Made by a program: the position numbers and the translations under genes. The notes beneath the pieces are model-generated. The model was not told where the DNA came from, did no database searches, and saw nothing but the letters and a program-made list of their open reading frames with translations. A stretch of 32,314 bases of DNA, taken from positions 1-32,314 of the forward strand of contig JAIERK010000076.1 of assembly GCA_019746975.1 (NCBI GenBank). Direction: 5' to 3'. Each line of letters begins with the position of its first letter. Within the stretch, counting starts at the first letter, position 1. The stretch is from Candidatus Obscuribacterales bacterium. Its GTDB lineage: Bacteria > Cyanobacteriota > Vampirovibrionia > Obscuribacterales > Obscuribacteraceae. This document shows positions 7,237-16,454 of the stretch, piece by piece.

Positions 7237-8535
7237 ATGATGACGATGCCGCCCGGCGCCACGCGTGAAAAATCCAAGGATTCCAGCACAACTATTGACT
7301 CATTCCCGACGCTTTCTCGCAAGTCTGGTTATACGACGGAGCTCGATTCAAATCGGCATTCAGAAAGAAAAGATTCGGTGAAGACTCTGAAATCTGCTCT
7401 TCACTACTTTTTCCCTAAAATAGCGAAGGTTCGGAAAAAGAAGAAGCGGAAGTTTCGCCCCAGTCCTCCTGGTCAGAAGCTGATCTTCGGCATCGTCGTA
7501 TCGTGCTTGTTGCTTCTCGCTCAGTCGCTTTTTCGTCATCCAGGCGGAATACCGGTCGATCTGACCCTCGGTCAGGATCGGGAAGTGGTGATTGAGCCGC
7601 CATTCCGCCTCACTACATCGCTGGAGCAATTGTCGCAACAGCTCTCCAGTTTATCTAAGCCCAAGAGCGTGACACCAGGTGTCTTTGCTATCAATCTTTC
7701 GACTGGAAAATATGTCGACTTTAACGGTCAGCAAGCATTCTCCGCCGCCAGTATGATTAAGGTGCCTATTCTGGTCAGCTTCCTCATGGCAGTGGAGCGA
7801 GGCGAGTGCAGTATGTCTGATGAGTTGGTGATCAGAGAAGATCTAATCACCAATGGATCCGGTTTTTTGCAGTGGAAGCCGATCGGTACCAAAATTAGTG
7901 CCCGAAAAGCTGCGCAGCTCATGATGATGGTATCTGATAATACGGCGACCAATCTGCTGATCGATCTCCTTGGTGGTGCCGATCATGTGAATAGAGACTT
8001 TCACCGCTGGGGTTTAAAACAAACAAAAGTCAACCATCTGCTTGCCGATCTCGAAGGCACCAACACCACCTGTCCGTACGACATGGTCTACTTGCTGGGC
8101 CGGGTCGATCATGGTGAGTTGATAAATGATGAGAACAGAGCCTTCATGTACGAGATTATGGCGAAGTGCAAGAATCGATCGCTGTTGCCGCAAGGGCTGG
8201 ACGGCGGTGCTGCTATCATTCATAAAACAGGCACCATCGGTGGTATGGTCGGAGACGCTGGGATCGTAACTACGAGTGGTGGCATTCGCTACGCTGTGGC
8301 TGTCCAGTGTTCTCGCAATCGCAATGATTCGCACGCCAACAATCTAATTCGCGAAATGTCGAAATTAATTTATGGCACATATTCCAAGCAGCTGCCGCCA
8401 GTGACCGCAAAACGCGATTCGGCGACGGGCAAAACGACCGTGCTCAAGGCCATGCCGCAGCCGAACAGCGAAGCCGCTGCCGGGCTGGCTGAGGCTCATA
8501 GCCGGGGGCAAAAACGAATAGACAGTGGAAAATAA
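7237..8535 (+). CDS. Class A beta-lactamase-like serine hydrolase, membrane anchored
   Basis: 432 residues. A basic N-terminal region of ~80 residues (RKKKKRKFRPS at ~67-77) precedes one membrane helix (82-98), so the catalytic domain should face the periplasm. The penicillin-binding fold motifs are present: Ser172-M-I-Lys175, Ser233-Asp-Asn235 and Lys330-Thr-Gly332. DLEGTN (271-276) occupies the omega-loop region and offers Glu273 as a possible general base, but the canonical spacing is not clear. The low-complexity tail after ~385 is unusual. The long cytosolic N-terminus and single anchor differ from secreted resistance enzymes, so it may be a peptidoglycan-related hydrolase or carboxypeptidase-like protein; true beta-lactam hydrolysis is unproven. 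The upstream region carries the dyad array. Confidence 0.85.
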   Translation: MMTMPPGATREKSKDSSTTIDSFPTLSRKSGYTTELDSNRHSERKDSVKTLKSALHYFFPKIAKVRKKKKRKFRPSPPGQKLIFGIVVSCLLLLAQSLFRHPGGIPVDLTLGQDREVVIEPPFRLTTSLEQLSQQLSSLSKPKSVTPGVFAINLSTGKYVDFNGQQAFSAASMIKVPILVSFLMAVERGECSMSDELVIREDLITNGSGFLQWKPIGTKISARKAAQLMMMVSDNTATNLLIDLLGGADHVNRDFHRWGLKQTKVNHLLADLEGTNTTCPYDMVYLLGRVDHGELINDENRAFMYEIMAKCKNRSLLPQGLDGGAAIIHKTGTIGGMVGDAGIVTTSGGIRYAVAVQCSRNRNDSHANNLIREMSKLIYGTYSKQLPPVTAKRDSATGKTTVLKAMPQPNSEAAAGLAEAHSRGQKRIDSGK

Positions 8536-8615
8536 AGCGGCTTAACACTACGTCGCGCATGATCTCATGTCGATAGTCAGGGCAGTACAATATAGTGCCT
8601 TGCACCTGAGAACAT

Positions 8616-10913
8616 ATGGACAACGTTCTTGCGAAAACCAGGCAAGCCGTATCACGGTATAAATCGCGCGAGAAAAGCGATAGCTTGAACGCGACTAAAT
8701 CAGTCTGGGCTGCAGTCAGATTCTTGAGAAAACAAGTACTAGAGCTGGAACGTGAACAGCCTGGTGTGACAGTACGTACAGCTCATGAGCTTAGCGATGT
8801 GCTCGCGAAGTTGCCAATGTTTCGCCATTTGCGCAATGAAAAGGAAGCCATCGAGAGCATTCAAGATAAGGATCAGGCGGGCGAGCATATACTGAAGCTC
8901 GAAGGTCAGCTCAAGAACATGGTCAAAGAGCTCGAGAACAGCAAGATTGATGAAATCAAGGGCTGGGTCGAGGGACATCCGGTCCTGGGTGCATTGACTA
9001 AGACGTTGACCAGGAAGATGCCGGAATCAACCTATGTGTTTCTGTTTCGACCGACTAAAAACGAAAATGTGGAGTTGGTGACCAGTCGTGCTCCAGATGG
9101 CCGAGTGTTTACAAGATTTCGTCCGCGCGAGTTCTTCGACGTTAAGAAGCTGTATCGTCTTTACCACCACAGACCGCCTGTGGGTGCGGCAGTTGTCGTA
9201 GACAACAAGCTGCAAGATGTCATTGGTAATGTGCCGCAGGCTCCGGAAGGCGAAAATCAGCTGCACATCATATCGGCGATGTCGAAGGATGCAGCCAACC
9301 AACCTGCCAAGGTATTTTTGGCTTCTAATCCCGTTCTGCAATCATTGTATGGGATGGCGAAAGAGCGCAAAGTCGATAAGGGCGCATATATTCTTTTATT
9401 TGTCGACGCGCACGAAGATGTCGATTTCACTGACGAACTCAACGACGAACTCAGCGCATCCGAAGATGAAGGGCATGATGCCGACCACACGGATGCCGAT
9501 GCGTCCGACTTTGGAGATGAGGGCGGAGATGACAGCGAGTCGGCCGAGTCCGATGCAAGCAATCTTGAGAACATCCGAGAATCTGCTCCTGCAAGCGAAC
9601 CTGAGGCAGAGTCGTCCGCGGGGCCTGAGCCCGCTTCATCTAGTGAGTCTGTGAGCTATGATGCCGAGCATTCTACTTCTGGTGAAGTGGAGGCAACAGG
9701 TGAGGTTGAACAATCGTCGGGCGAAGAGATTTCAACTGAGACCGCACAGCCTGCCAGTGAGCCCGTGGACGATGCTTCTCATGCTCCAGCTCCTGAAGGT
9801 TCTGCCGAAGAATCCAGTCAGGAAGTGCAGTCTCACTCTGGCGAAGGGCAGGACGGCGCTCCTGATCCTAGTCAGGAAGAGACCGGCGAGCTCGACAGAT
9901 CGCTTGCCCAAGCCGCTATAAGCGGTGAGTCCGATTCCACCGACGAAACGCAGTCCGGAGAAAACGCATCCGACGTCAGTGCACATTATTCAGCATCGTA
10001 CGATGACCAGCAAATCGCCAGCCCTGAAGAGGCGATTGACACTGCCGGCTCTCAGACGAAAGTCTCAACAGAGTCAAACGAATCTTCTGGTACTGCCGGC
10101 GATGCGCAGACCACACTTACTCTTCCTTCCGCGAGCGGCTCAGCAAATGGCGAGCAGACACATACGCCCGTAGAGATCTTAACAAGAGCCAGTAGCGATG
10201 GCGGAGTCCTGACTCGCTACTATGCCAATGAATTTTCTGATGTTCGAAAAATCTTCGAATCGTTCGGTACGAAGCGCACTATATGTGGTGCCGCAGTTAT
10301 CCGCGGCAGAGAGCTTTTGCAGGTAGTTGGCAATGTACCGCAGTCAGTCAAGGGGAAATCGCAGCTCGATGTCTTGATCCTCGAGTCCAATCATGCCGCA
10401 GACAAACCTACTCGTGATTTCATGGCCGATAATGAGGTATTGGAAAATCTGCACCAGTTGGCATTGAAAGGTGAGTATTCCGAGCCGCATTCAAAGGTGA
10501 TTTTGTTCGCAGACGAAGGCGGCCGCCTTACCGCACTGTCCGTTTCGCAGAAAGACGAAAAAGGCAGAGAGCGGGTGTCGCAAACTTGTGCCGTCAGCAA
10601 TTTCAAGTTTCCCAGAGAGATTCGAAATAGCTTCCGGCATCAGCCAAGAGTAGTAGGTGCCTCGATTATCGGCGAGTTCAAATCGACTCACAATCCGAAA
10701 GCTCATGGCGCCAGGGATGGACAGCCCGGCGGTGATGACAAGCGCTCAGGGGGGCGCGGTGGTCGCAATGATCGCGATCGAGGCAGAGGCGCTCCACGTC
10801 CACCATCTAAATCTGTAGTGCTGGCGGCTTTCGGAAGGACACCGCTGAAGCAGAACATTCTGATTACTGAAGAGACCGCACGTCGACTTGGTCTAGACTT
10901 TATCCGAGACTAG
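8616..10913 (+). CDS. Hypothetical protein with a repeated ~110-residue domain, acidic linker and RG-rich tail
   Basis: 765 residues, no recognised family. The N-terminal ~150 residues are helical and charged. A domain at ~152-264 (DGRVFTRFRPREFFDVKK, VGAAVV, DVIGNVPQAPEGENQL) recurs at ~519-633 (DGGVLTRYYANEFSDVRK, CGAAVI, QVVGNVPQSVKGKSQL). A half copy follows at ~648-690 (FPREIRNSFRHQPRVVGASII). The two full copies are separated by ~250 residues very rich in Ser, Glu, Asp, Ala and Gly, surely disordered. Near the C-terminus is a basic Gly/Arg stretch (RSGGRGGRNDRDRGRG, ~710-725), followed by a short structured end (LAAFGRTPLKQNILITEETARRL). There is no signal peptide, so it is cytosolic. 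The RG-rich segment suggests nucleic acid binding, but that is inference. It starts 80 bases after the hydrolase gene. Confidence 0.7.
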   Translation: MDNVLAKTRQAVSRYKSREKSDSLNATKSVWAAVRFLRKQVLELEREQPGVTVRTAHELSDVLAKLPMFRHLRNEKEAIESIQDKDQAGEHILKLEGQLKNMVKELENSKIDEIKGWVEGHPVLGALTKTLTRKMPESTYVFLFRPTKNENVELVTSRAPDGRVFTRFRPREFFDVKKLYRLYHHRPPVGAAVVVDNKLQDVIGNVPQAPEGENQLHIISAMSKDAANQPAKVFLASNPVLQSLYGMAKERKVDKGAYILLFVDAHEDVDFTDELNDELSASEDEGHDADHTDADASDFGDEGGDDSESAESDASNLENIRESAPASEPEAESSAGPEPASSSESVSYDAEHSTSGEVEATGEVEQSSGEEISTETAQPASEPVDDASHAPAPEGSAEESSQEVQSHSGEGQDGAPDPSQEETGELDRSLAQAAISGESDSTDETQSGENASDVSAHYSASYDDQQIASPEEAIDTAGSQTKVSTESNESSGTAGDAQTTLTLPSASGSANGEQTHTPVEILTRASSDGGVLTRYYANEFSDVRKIFESFGTKRTICGAAVIRGRELLQVVGNVPQSVKGKSQLDVLILESNHAADKPTRDFMADNEVLENLHQLALKGEYSEPHSKVILFADEGGRLTALSVSQKDEKGRERVSQTCAVSNFKFPREIRNSFRHQPRVVGASIIGEFKSTHNPKAHGARDGQPGGDDKRSGGRGGRNDRDRGRGAPRPPSKSVVLAAFGRTPLKQNILITEETARRLGLDFIRD

Positions 10914-11186
10914 AAGACCAGATTCTGGCTTTGCGTTGGGATGGCGACGCCAGGCGTCGGACTGTTGACGATCGCGGTAGCTCAGCCGTACCAACAGCGT
11001 CTTTGTCGTGCTCTGGCGTAGGAGGAGCCATGTTGTCGCCCCTCTTATTATCGAAATTGGTAACCGATAGGCCTTCATAAGCCGCTGTCTCGATAGATCT
11101 ACCAGGCAGGCACGGTTCAATGGAACGGTGAACTACCGAGTTTGTAGTGATCTACAAGACTCGCCGAAGCAGTTGATCTGCTGCGA
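10914..11186. other. Intergenic region between convergent genes
   Basis: No gene is supported. A compact inverted repeat CGACGCC-A-GGCGTCG lies at 10945-10959 but has no T-run. A GGTAGCTCAGCC stretch near 10976 recalls a tRNA D-arm, but no cloverleaf can be folded around it. Confidence 0.35.
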
Positions 11187-11882
11187 TTACTCGTTGCCGC
11201 CTCTGAGTAGCGGACTCGAAAGTTGAATGTTATTCAAATTGGGCGGAGGAACCGCAGGCATCGAAGGAATCGATGGTATCGCTGCTGGTGCGGAGCCCTG
11301 GACACGCTTGACCTGTCCTAGCAGGCGTTGTCCGTTGCGCACAATCGACTGCGAATCTTGAACATGAATTGCAATCTGCGCCAAATCAGTATCTACTCTG
11401 GTCAATACAGACTCAGCATAATGATCTGCGCCGTCTCTGATTCTGGTGGCATCCTCTTCTGCTTCGATACGGATGCGCTCTGCTTCAGCCAGAGCTTCGC
11501 GACGCATCTGCTCGATTTCAGTTACCACTTGCTTGCGAATTCTTTCTACTTCAGCTTGAACGGCTTTCAGAAGTTCTGACTCTTGAAGCATCATCTCCGC
11601 CTGTCGACGGGCTTGCTGCACTATGTGCTCGGAACGTCGGTGGGCTTCGGTCGTGATCTGGTCACGTTGCAGCAGAACTTCAGCAGCTTCGCGGAGCTCT
11701 TCCGGTAGGCGGGCCCTCGCCTTGTCAAGCACGTCTAGGAAGTCGTCAGCATTGATAAATTTAAACTTATACACGCCTGGCGCGTCTTCAATAAGGTGCT
11801 CAAGCAAGTCCATATGTTTGTATATGGTGGTCTGCTTATAGTTATTGGTGACAGTCGCATTAGGTGCGGTCAGTGTACTCAT
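11187..11882 (-). CDS. Coiled-coil protein encoded with coaD (DivIVA / F0 subunit B-like)
   Basis: 231 residues. Residues ~20-70 form a small N-terminal segment (KHMDLLEHLIEDAPGVYKFKF, DDFLDVLDKARARLP). Residues ~70-165 are a long charged coiled coil with heptad character (EAERIRIEAEEDATRIRDGAD). The tail is proline-rich (IPSIPSMPAVPPP). Automated annotation often calls such proteins 'ATPase' or 'ATP synthase F0 subunit B' from coiled-coil similarity alone; there is no Walker motif or membrane helix here. Its ATG overlaps the coaD stop by four bases (ATGA), so translation is coupled. The coaD-coiled-coil pairing recurs in other bacteria, but the role is unknown. Confidence 0.8.
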   Translation of the reverse strand: MSTLTAPNATVTNNYKQTTIYKHMDLLEHLIEDAPGVYKFKFINADDFLDVLDKARARLPEELREAAEVLLQRDQITTEAHRRSEHIVQQARRQAEMMLQESELLKAVQAEVERIRKQVVTEIEQMRREALAEAERIRIEAEEDATRIRDGADHYAESVLTRVDTDLAQIAIHVQDSQSIVRNGQRLLGQVKRVQGSAPAAIPSIPSMPAVPPPNLNNIQLSSPLLRGGNE

Positions 11883-12370
11883 ACTGTGGTGCCTCTAATG
11901 AAGTGCTTCTTCAGATATTCGTATACGGGTTCTGGTACAAACTGTGAAACGTCACCGCCCAGGCGGACGATTTCTTTAACGGTTGATGAGCTAATAAAAG
12001 AATACTCGGCTTTAGTCATCAGAAAAATGGTTTCTAGTTCAGGATGTAACTGCTTATTTGTTTGAGTCATCCCAAGTTCCGCTTCGAAATCTGAGATGGC
12101 TCTAAGCCCCCGGATCAAGCAAGTGACGTTGTTGAGTCTGGCGTAGTCTACGGTCAATCCCTGAAAAGAACCTACTCTTATCTGGGGTATGTCTCTTACT
12201 GCCGCCTCTATCAGCTGCGTTCTGACTTCCATTGGAAGTAGTGCAGACTTTCCAGGATTGGCTACCACCGCCATGATCACTTCGTCGAAGAGCTTACTTG
12301 CCCTCTTGACAATGTCTAGGTGGCCGAGCGTCATTGGATCAAATGATCCAGGATAAACGGCCCTTGCCAA
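11879..12370 (-). CDS. coaD: Phosphopantetheine adenylyltransferase
   Basis: 163 residues, the normal length of CoaD. It transfers AMP from ATP to 4'-phosphopantetheine, the penultimate step of coenzyme A synthesis, in the cytosol. The nucleotidyltransferase signature is clear: YPGSFDPMTLGHLDI near the start (T-x-G-H) and ISSSTVKEI in the C-terminal part, with the substrate-binding region CLIRGLRAISDFEAELGM between. The start is TTG at 12370, preceded on the minus strand by a near-perfect Shine-Dalgarno AGGAGG six bases upstream, which decides it. It forms a translationally coupled pair with the coiled-coil gene downstream. Confidence 0.96.
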   Translation of the reverse strand: MARAVYPGSFDPMTLGHLDIVKRASKLFDEVIMAVVANPGKSALLPMEVRTQLIEAAVRDIPQIRVGSFQGLTVDYARLNNVTCLIRGLRAISDFEAELGMTQTNKQLHPELETIFLMTKAEYSFISSSTVKEIVRLGGDVSQFVPEPVYEYLKKHFIRGTTV

Positions 12371-12592
12371 ACGCCACCTCCTCTCTCAACGCCACGTGGG
12401 TTGTGGTCTTAGACCTTGTCAATGGACGTATGATATCACGGCCTTTGCTTGGAAACCTGTCAACAAAGTGGATATGTCGTTAATCTTCGTGGTTGCAAGG
12501 AGGAAGAGTCTGAAGCTGTCGGCGTTTCGGTGTATCTGTTGCATATGCTCAATGTTTACGCATCACGTATAACTTGCGATATTTCTTTGATT

Positions 12593-12614
12593 TTGTCACC
12601 ACATATGGTGACAA
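12593..12614. promoter_or_regulatory. 22-bp dyad, operator-like
   Basis: TTGTCACC, six bases, GGTGACAA: a perfect 8-bp inverted repeat in the gap between divergent coaD and the membrane protein gene. No T-run follows on the plus strand, so it looks more like a binding site than a terminator. Confidence 0.4.
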
Positions 12615-12640
12615 TTCAACCTTTGACGACATAGCACATT

Positions 12641-12681
12641 TGTCCCACTACATCGGCTAATCGGAGCGGCGTCGTGGGACA
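12641..12681. promoter_or_regulatory. Inverted repeat TGTCCCAC / GTGGGACA
   Basis: Perfect 8-bp arms at 12641-12648 and 12674-12681 separated by 25 bases, ~150 bases before the membrane protein start. It could be a pair of operator half-sites or an RNA hairpin in the leader. The rest of 12371-12830 shows no gene. Confidence 0.35.
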
Positions 12682-12830
12682 TAAGTCGAGCGCAAAAACG
12701 GTCTTCCATACATTGTTCACAATTGACATATTATCGAGATGAAAGCTCTATACCAGGGAATAACTGTGATATCAAGGTTTTAGACCAACTTACCATACAA
12801 ACGTCAGCGACATGCCGGAGGTCGCCTAGC

Positions 12831-14054
12831 GTGCAGAGTCAACCACCATTTGGCCGATTGCCATCCCTGGCATTCCACCAAGCCCCTGACAAGGGGGCCA
12901 CCCGTATTGATGAGGGCGAGTCACCCGATTGCGACCCTTCGCCGGAAGTTGCCGCCGCGCCGCCGCCTCAACCTCAGCCGGCTGAGGAGCGACCGAAAGA
13001 GGCTAGTTACAAATGGATTTTGCATCCGGTTGCCGATCTGCTTTTTGTCTGTGGAGGGTTGGTCTGGATTTTTGGTTTGCTTATGTGGATGGGTTTCATT
13101 CCCAACGCCCCATCATCGCCATTTATGACCGCCGCGTCGATCACGGCACTCATTTTGTTCGCCATGCCGCACCAGACGGCTACCTATCTGCGCGTCTACG
13201 ACAGTAAGTCGACGAGCAAGACCTTAGGGAAGGTAGTTGCATTTTTCGCCGGAGTCTGTGTGCTTCTCGGTGGATTGGCTATGGTGTCGCCGTACTGGGC
13301 GTCCATCGTCGGGCGAATCACATTGGGCTTTTCGTTCCAGCACTTCTACGCACAAGCGTATGGGATCGTCCTTCTTTACTGCTATAAGCGCGGTTTTTTC
13401 TTGAACAAGCTGGAGAAAAACACGCTCCACTGCCTCACCTATGCGGGTATCTGCTCAGCCGTCACCAATGTCTTCAGCAGAGCCAATCTCAATGTCGCTG
13501 GCTTCGAGCTGATTCCTGTTGTCGCGCTGCCGCTCATCGTCAGAACCCTTTGTGATGTCGCTGTGGCTGGCTTCGCTTTAGCCTTCACGGCGTTGATGGT
13601 GAAGCGCTGGGTGAAGACTCGTCAGGTCATTCCCTGGCCGGCTGTTTTGTCGCTCGTCTCTTGCTTTCTATTTCTCGGTTATCTCGAAAGATACGCTTCA
13701 TTCCTGGCTATAGCGATACTTGGTCAGGGTCTTTTCCATTCGCCGCAGTATCTTGTCGTAACGCTCTCCTACCATATCAAAGAACGCATGCCGGTCACTG
13801 TCCCCTATGCCAAAGTCTGGACACAGGTATGGCGACCTGTCGGGCTCAAGTATCTGGGGTTCGTCCTGGGAGCCGGCTGGATTCTCTCCACTGTCATCAC
13901 TCCTTACCTGCAAGACTATCTCAACTCGTACGCCACGCTTCCTGCGATGGGCGCGTGCGCGTGGTACTGTGCGATCAATCTGCACCACTACATCGCTGAT
14001 GCGTGTATCTGGAAAATGCGCGACAAAAAGACGCTTGCTACTCTTGTTGCCTGA
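12831..14054 (+). CDS. Polytopic membrane protein of unknown function
   Basis: GTG at 12831 is the likely start: GGAGG lies nine bases upstream, while the in-frame TTG at 12723 has no ribosome site. The product is 407 residues. After ~65 residues rich in Pro and Ala come about nine hydrophobic helices (for example LLFVCGGLVWIFGLLMWMGF, VVAFFAGVCVLLGGLAMV, YLGFVLGAGWILSTVI). Polar motifs in or near the membrane stand out: MPHQTATYLRVYD, FQHFYAQAYG, LFHSPQYLVV and, near the C-terminus, NLHHYIADACIWKMRD. The conserved-looking His/Asp spacing suggests metal binding or catalysis within the membrane, but this is inference. I cannot name the family. It is convergent with the sensor kinase gene. Confidence 0.72.
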   Translation: MQSQPPFGRLPSLAFHQAPDKGATRIDEGESPDCDPSPEVAAAPPPQPQPAEERPKEASYKWILHPVADLLFVCGGLVWIFGLLMWMGFIPNAPSSPFMTAASITALILFAMPHQTATYLRVYDSKSTSKTLGKVVAFFAGVCVLLGGLAMVSPYWASIVGRITLGFSFQHFYAQAYGIVLLYCYKRGFFLNKLEKNTLHCLTYAGICSAVTNVFSRANLNVAGFELIPVVALPLIVRTLCDVAVAGFALAFTALMVKRWVKTRQVIPWPAVLSLVSCFLFLGYLERYASFLAIAILGQGLFHSPQYLVVTLSYHIKERMPVTVPYAKVWTQVWRPVGLKYLGFVLGAGWILSTVITPYLQDYLNSYATLPAMGACAWYCAINLHHYIADACIWKMRDKKTLATLVA

Positions 14055-14191
14055 GACGATTCATTTGCGTACTTACTGGATGGTGTCATGAACTCAGGCA
14101 GCCAGGCGAGACGGTCGTCATGCGCCGGATTAAGAATCAAGCGATCTGTCACCCGCAATTCGGAATCGTAATTGTCAGTGAAAAATCTATA

Positions 14192-16192
14192 CTAAGTCGA
14201 CTTTGCTTCACTATCCGCGGTGGCAACCAGCTTGTCAGTCTTCTCGCCAAGCAATGTTTCGCCTCTTGGATCGCGGTGCATGTAATCGAGCTCGATAATT
14301 GGCACGTCTTCGGTTGTTGTTGGTGCAACCGGCAGGATGAAGCTGAAGGTAGAACCCTCACCAAGCGATGATTTTACATCCACCCGACCGCCGTGCTTCT
14401 CGATGATTTTCTTGACGATAGTGAGACCGAGGCCAGTACCTTTGATCGTGTGGACTTTCTTCTCAACGCGGAAGAAGCGGTCGAATACATGCTCCAGGCA
14501 ATCTTCCGGAATTCCAATTCCAGTGTCCTCGATGTGGACTCCGACTTCACGGGAGGCGATCAGATGCTCGACCCGTACGGTGACCTTGCCACCATTGGGG
14601 GTGTATTTGATCGCGTTTGTGAGTAGGTTGATGACCACGCGCTCGATAGATTCCTGATTGATGTTGACTAAGGGGACGTTTTCGTCGCTTGCAAAGAACA
14701 GCTCGATGCTTCGGTCTTTAGCCATCATCTTCAACGATCGGATGGCGGTTTCACAAGCTCTGCGAATCTCCATCGGACATACATCAAGATCTCCGTCTGC
14801 TTCTTCCAGTCGGCTGAGCTGCAGCACGTCGTTGACCAGATACATCAAGCGATCTGCTTCGTTGTCGATCGTCTCGAGAAACTCCCGATGGATTTCCGGA
14901 TCAAGCTTTTCGCCGTGATTGCAGAGCGTATCGACATAGCTCTTGATCGATGTAATCGGTGTGCGAAGCTCGTGGCTGACGTTGCTCATGAACTCGTTCT
15001 TCATGCGTTCGAGTTCTGCTTGTTTTGTGATGTCCTGCATGATCATTACCGATCCGAGGAATTCTTTGTTGAGCAGAATTGGTGCACTGTGTATGCGGAC
15101 GACGCGCTCCAGGATGTTGACCTGTTGAACAATTGGTCCGACATTACCTGGTGAATACGAGTCGGTGAATGCTTGAATGACCTGACAAATTTGCGGCGAG
15201 TCTGGTCCCTCTGTACAGAAAACGAGCGGTTTTCCGAGCATCTCCTGCGCGTCCTTGTCGAACAATGTGGTGGCTGCCCGGTTGACTATCTGAACTTTAT
15301 TGTCGCGATCGCACACGACAACGCCGTCGGCGATGGACATGAGCACCAGCTCGAGCTTGTTGCGTTCTGAGATAAACTTGTTGCGCTCTGACATCAAATT
15401 GTCGACATTATGTTTGTCGTACAACTTCAAACGGCTGGACATGTAGTTGAAGGCATTGACCAGCTCATCGATTTCGCGACCTGCCTTCTGTCCTGGTATC
15501 TGGTAACCGAACCTCCCGGCTGCGATTTCGCTTGCACTTCGTGATAGTACCCGTAGTGGCTTATTGATCAAGGCATAGTTAGCCCAGACGCCCACTGCAC
15601 CTAGCAATCCTACGAGTACGAATATAGTCAGGAGGAAGTATCGCGTCTCACGTGGCGTACCGAGGATGGTGAAGGAATTATTGTCCAATCCAACCCAGCA
15701 GATACCTAAATCTTGTTGGTTTCGCCGCATCAACACTGCGATGTTGGTGATGCTGCGATACCCCGTCGGGCTTTCGTAAACTTCTGGGACTTCATATCTG
15801 TGAAGCGGCTGTGTCCAAATCGGAAAAACGTCTTCCAGATCCTTTTCCGAGTTTGGGTTGAGTATGACCTGGCCGTTTTTATCGCAATAGACGACATAGG
15901 CGATCGCTGGAGTATGACCGCGCTCAGTCAAAATATAGTATCTGAGACCCTCGAGATTTCCGGTATTCTGCAACGCTTCAGCGCCGCCTCGTGCAAGCGC
16001 GTGCGCGAGGGCCAAACCAAACTGTTTGACCGAATCGTCGATCATGTGTTGGGCGCGGGCGACCCAGACCCAGGCGGTGAAAGTGACTAATCCGGCGACA
16101 CAGGTGAGACCCAAAAGCAGAAGCTGCTTCTGAATCGAAATCTTGCCCCAGGACATTCGCATTCGGGCAATAAATTTAATCGATGGATTCAC
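14192..16192 (-). CDS. Membrane sensor histidine kinase (HAMP-PAS-HisKA-HATPase)
   Basis: 666 residues. The order is TM1 (~22-44), an extracytoplasmic sensor domain (~45-182), TM2 (~184-205), HAMP (~206-260), PAS (~280-390), HisKA with the phospho-accepting His407 in NVSHELRTP, and an ATPase domain with N-box NLLTNAIKYTP (522-532), G1 DTGIG (556-560) and G2 GTGLGL (585-590). This layout is that of WalK/VicK and cyanobacterial Hik33/NblS kinases, which sense envelope or stress signals. No response regulator lies next to it, so the partner is elsewhere. GTG at 16192 is used; ATGs at 16162 and 16156 are alternatives, and none has a clear Shine-Dalgarno site. It is divergent from the sigma factor gene. 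Confidence 0.93.
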   Translation of the reverse strand: MNPSIKFIARMRMSWGKISIQKQLLLLGLTCVAGLVTFTAWVWVARAQHMIDDSVKQFGLALAHALARGGAEALQNTGNLEGLRYYILTERGHTPAIAYVVYCDKNGQVILNPNSEKDLEDVFPIWTQPLHRYEVPEVYESPTGYRSITNIAVLMRRNQQDLGICWVGLDNNSFTILGTPRETRYFLLTIFVLVGLLGAVGVWANYALINKPLRVLSRSASEIAAGRFGYQIPGQKAGREIDELVNAFNYMSSRLKLYDKHNVDNLMSERNKFISERNKLELVLMSIADGVVVCDRDNKVQIVNRAATTLFDKDAQEMLGKPLVFCTEGPDSPQICQVIQAFTDSYSPGNVGPIVQQVNILERVVRIHSAPILLNKEFLGSVMIMQDITKQAELERMKNEFMSNVSHELRTPITSIKSYVDTLCNHGEKLDPEIHREFLETIDNEADRLMYLVNDVLQLSRLEEADGDLDVCPMEIRRACETAIRSLKMMAKDRSIELFFASDENVPLVNINQESIERVVINLLTNAIKYTPNGGKVTVRVEHLIASREVGVHIEDTGIGIPEDCLEHVFDRFFRVEKKVHTIKGTGLGLTIVKKIIEKHGGRVDVKSSLGEGSTFSFILPVAPTTTEDVPIIELDYMHRDPRGETLLGEKTDKLVATADSEAKST

Positions 16193-16342
16193 CTGGTTGT
16201 CCCAATCGCCCGGGCAGTTGTTGTATACCCTTGTGTTTATTGCGTTGTCCGCTTCGATTAAGTTAGGTTAAACGGACGGCTCGCCTGATCTGACACTTCT
16301 CTCGTCGACCCCTCCCGAAGTCATAGACCAATTGTAGCCAAA

Positions 16343-16348
16343 ATTATA
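16343..16348 (-). promoter_or_regulatory. Possible -10 box for the sensor kinase gene
   Basis: A perfect TATAAT on the minus strand ~150 bases upstream of the kinase start. The base group at the expected -35 distance (TCGTCT) is poor, so this is only a candidate. Confidence 0.35.
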
Positions 16349-16393
16349 AAGATGGCGAGCTTTCAAGACGAGTCGTAAACCCTGGGTTTTACG

Positions 16394-16419
16394 GTTTAAA
16401 CCACACTTGTCAAGGGAAA
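16394..16419 (+). promoter_or_regulatory. Candidate sigma-B/F-type promoter of the sigma gene
   Basis: GTTTAA (16394-16399), 14 bases, then GGGAAA (16414-16419). This is close to the general-stress consensus GTTTAA-N13-15-GGGTAA known from Bacillus sigma-B. It precedes a group 3 sigma factor gene, which suggests autoregulation. The GTTTAA lies in a perfect palindrome GGTTTAAACC (16393-16402). Transcription from here would start after the TTG at 16407, which supports the GTG start at 16455. Confidence 0.45.
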
Positions 16420-16454
16420 ATTTAAGTCAGACCTCATATGTCTGGAGACGAATC

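Noticed and set aside
10970..11010. Possible tRNA (GGTAGCTCAGCC)
   Set aside because: No acceptor stem, anticodon arm or T arm can be placed around it.
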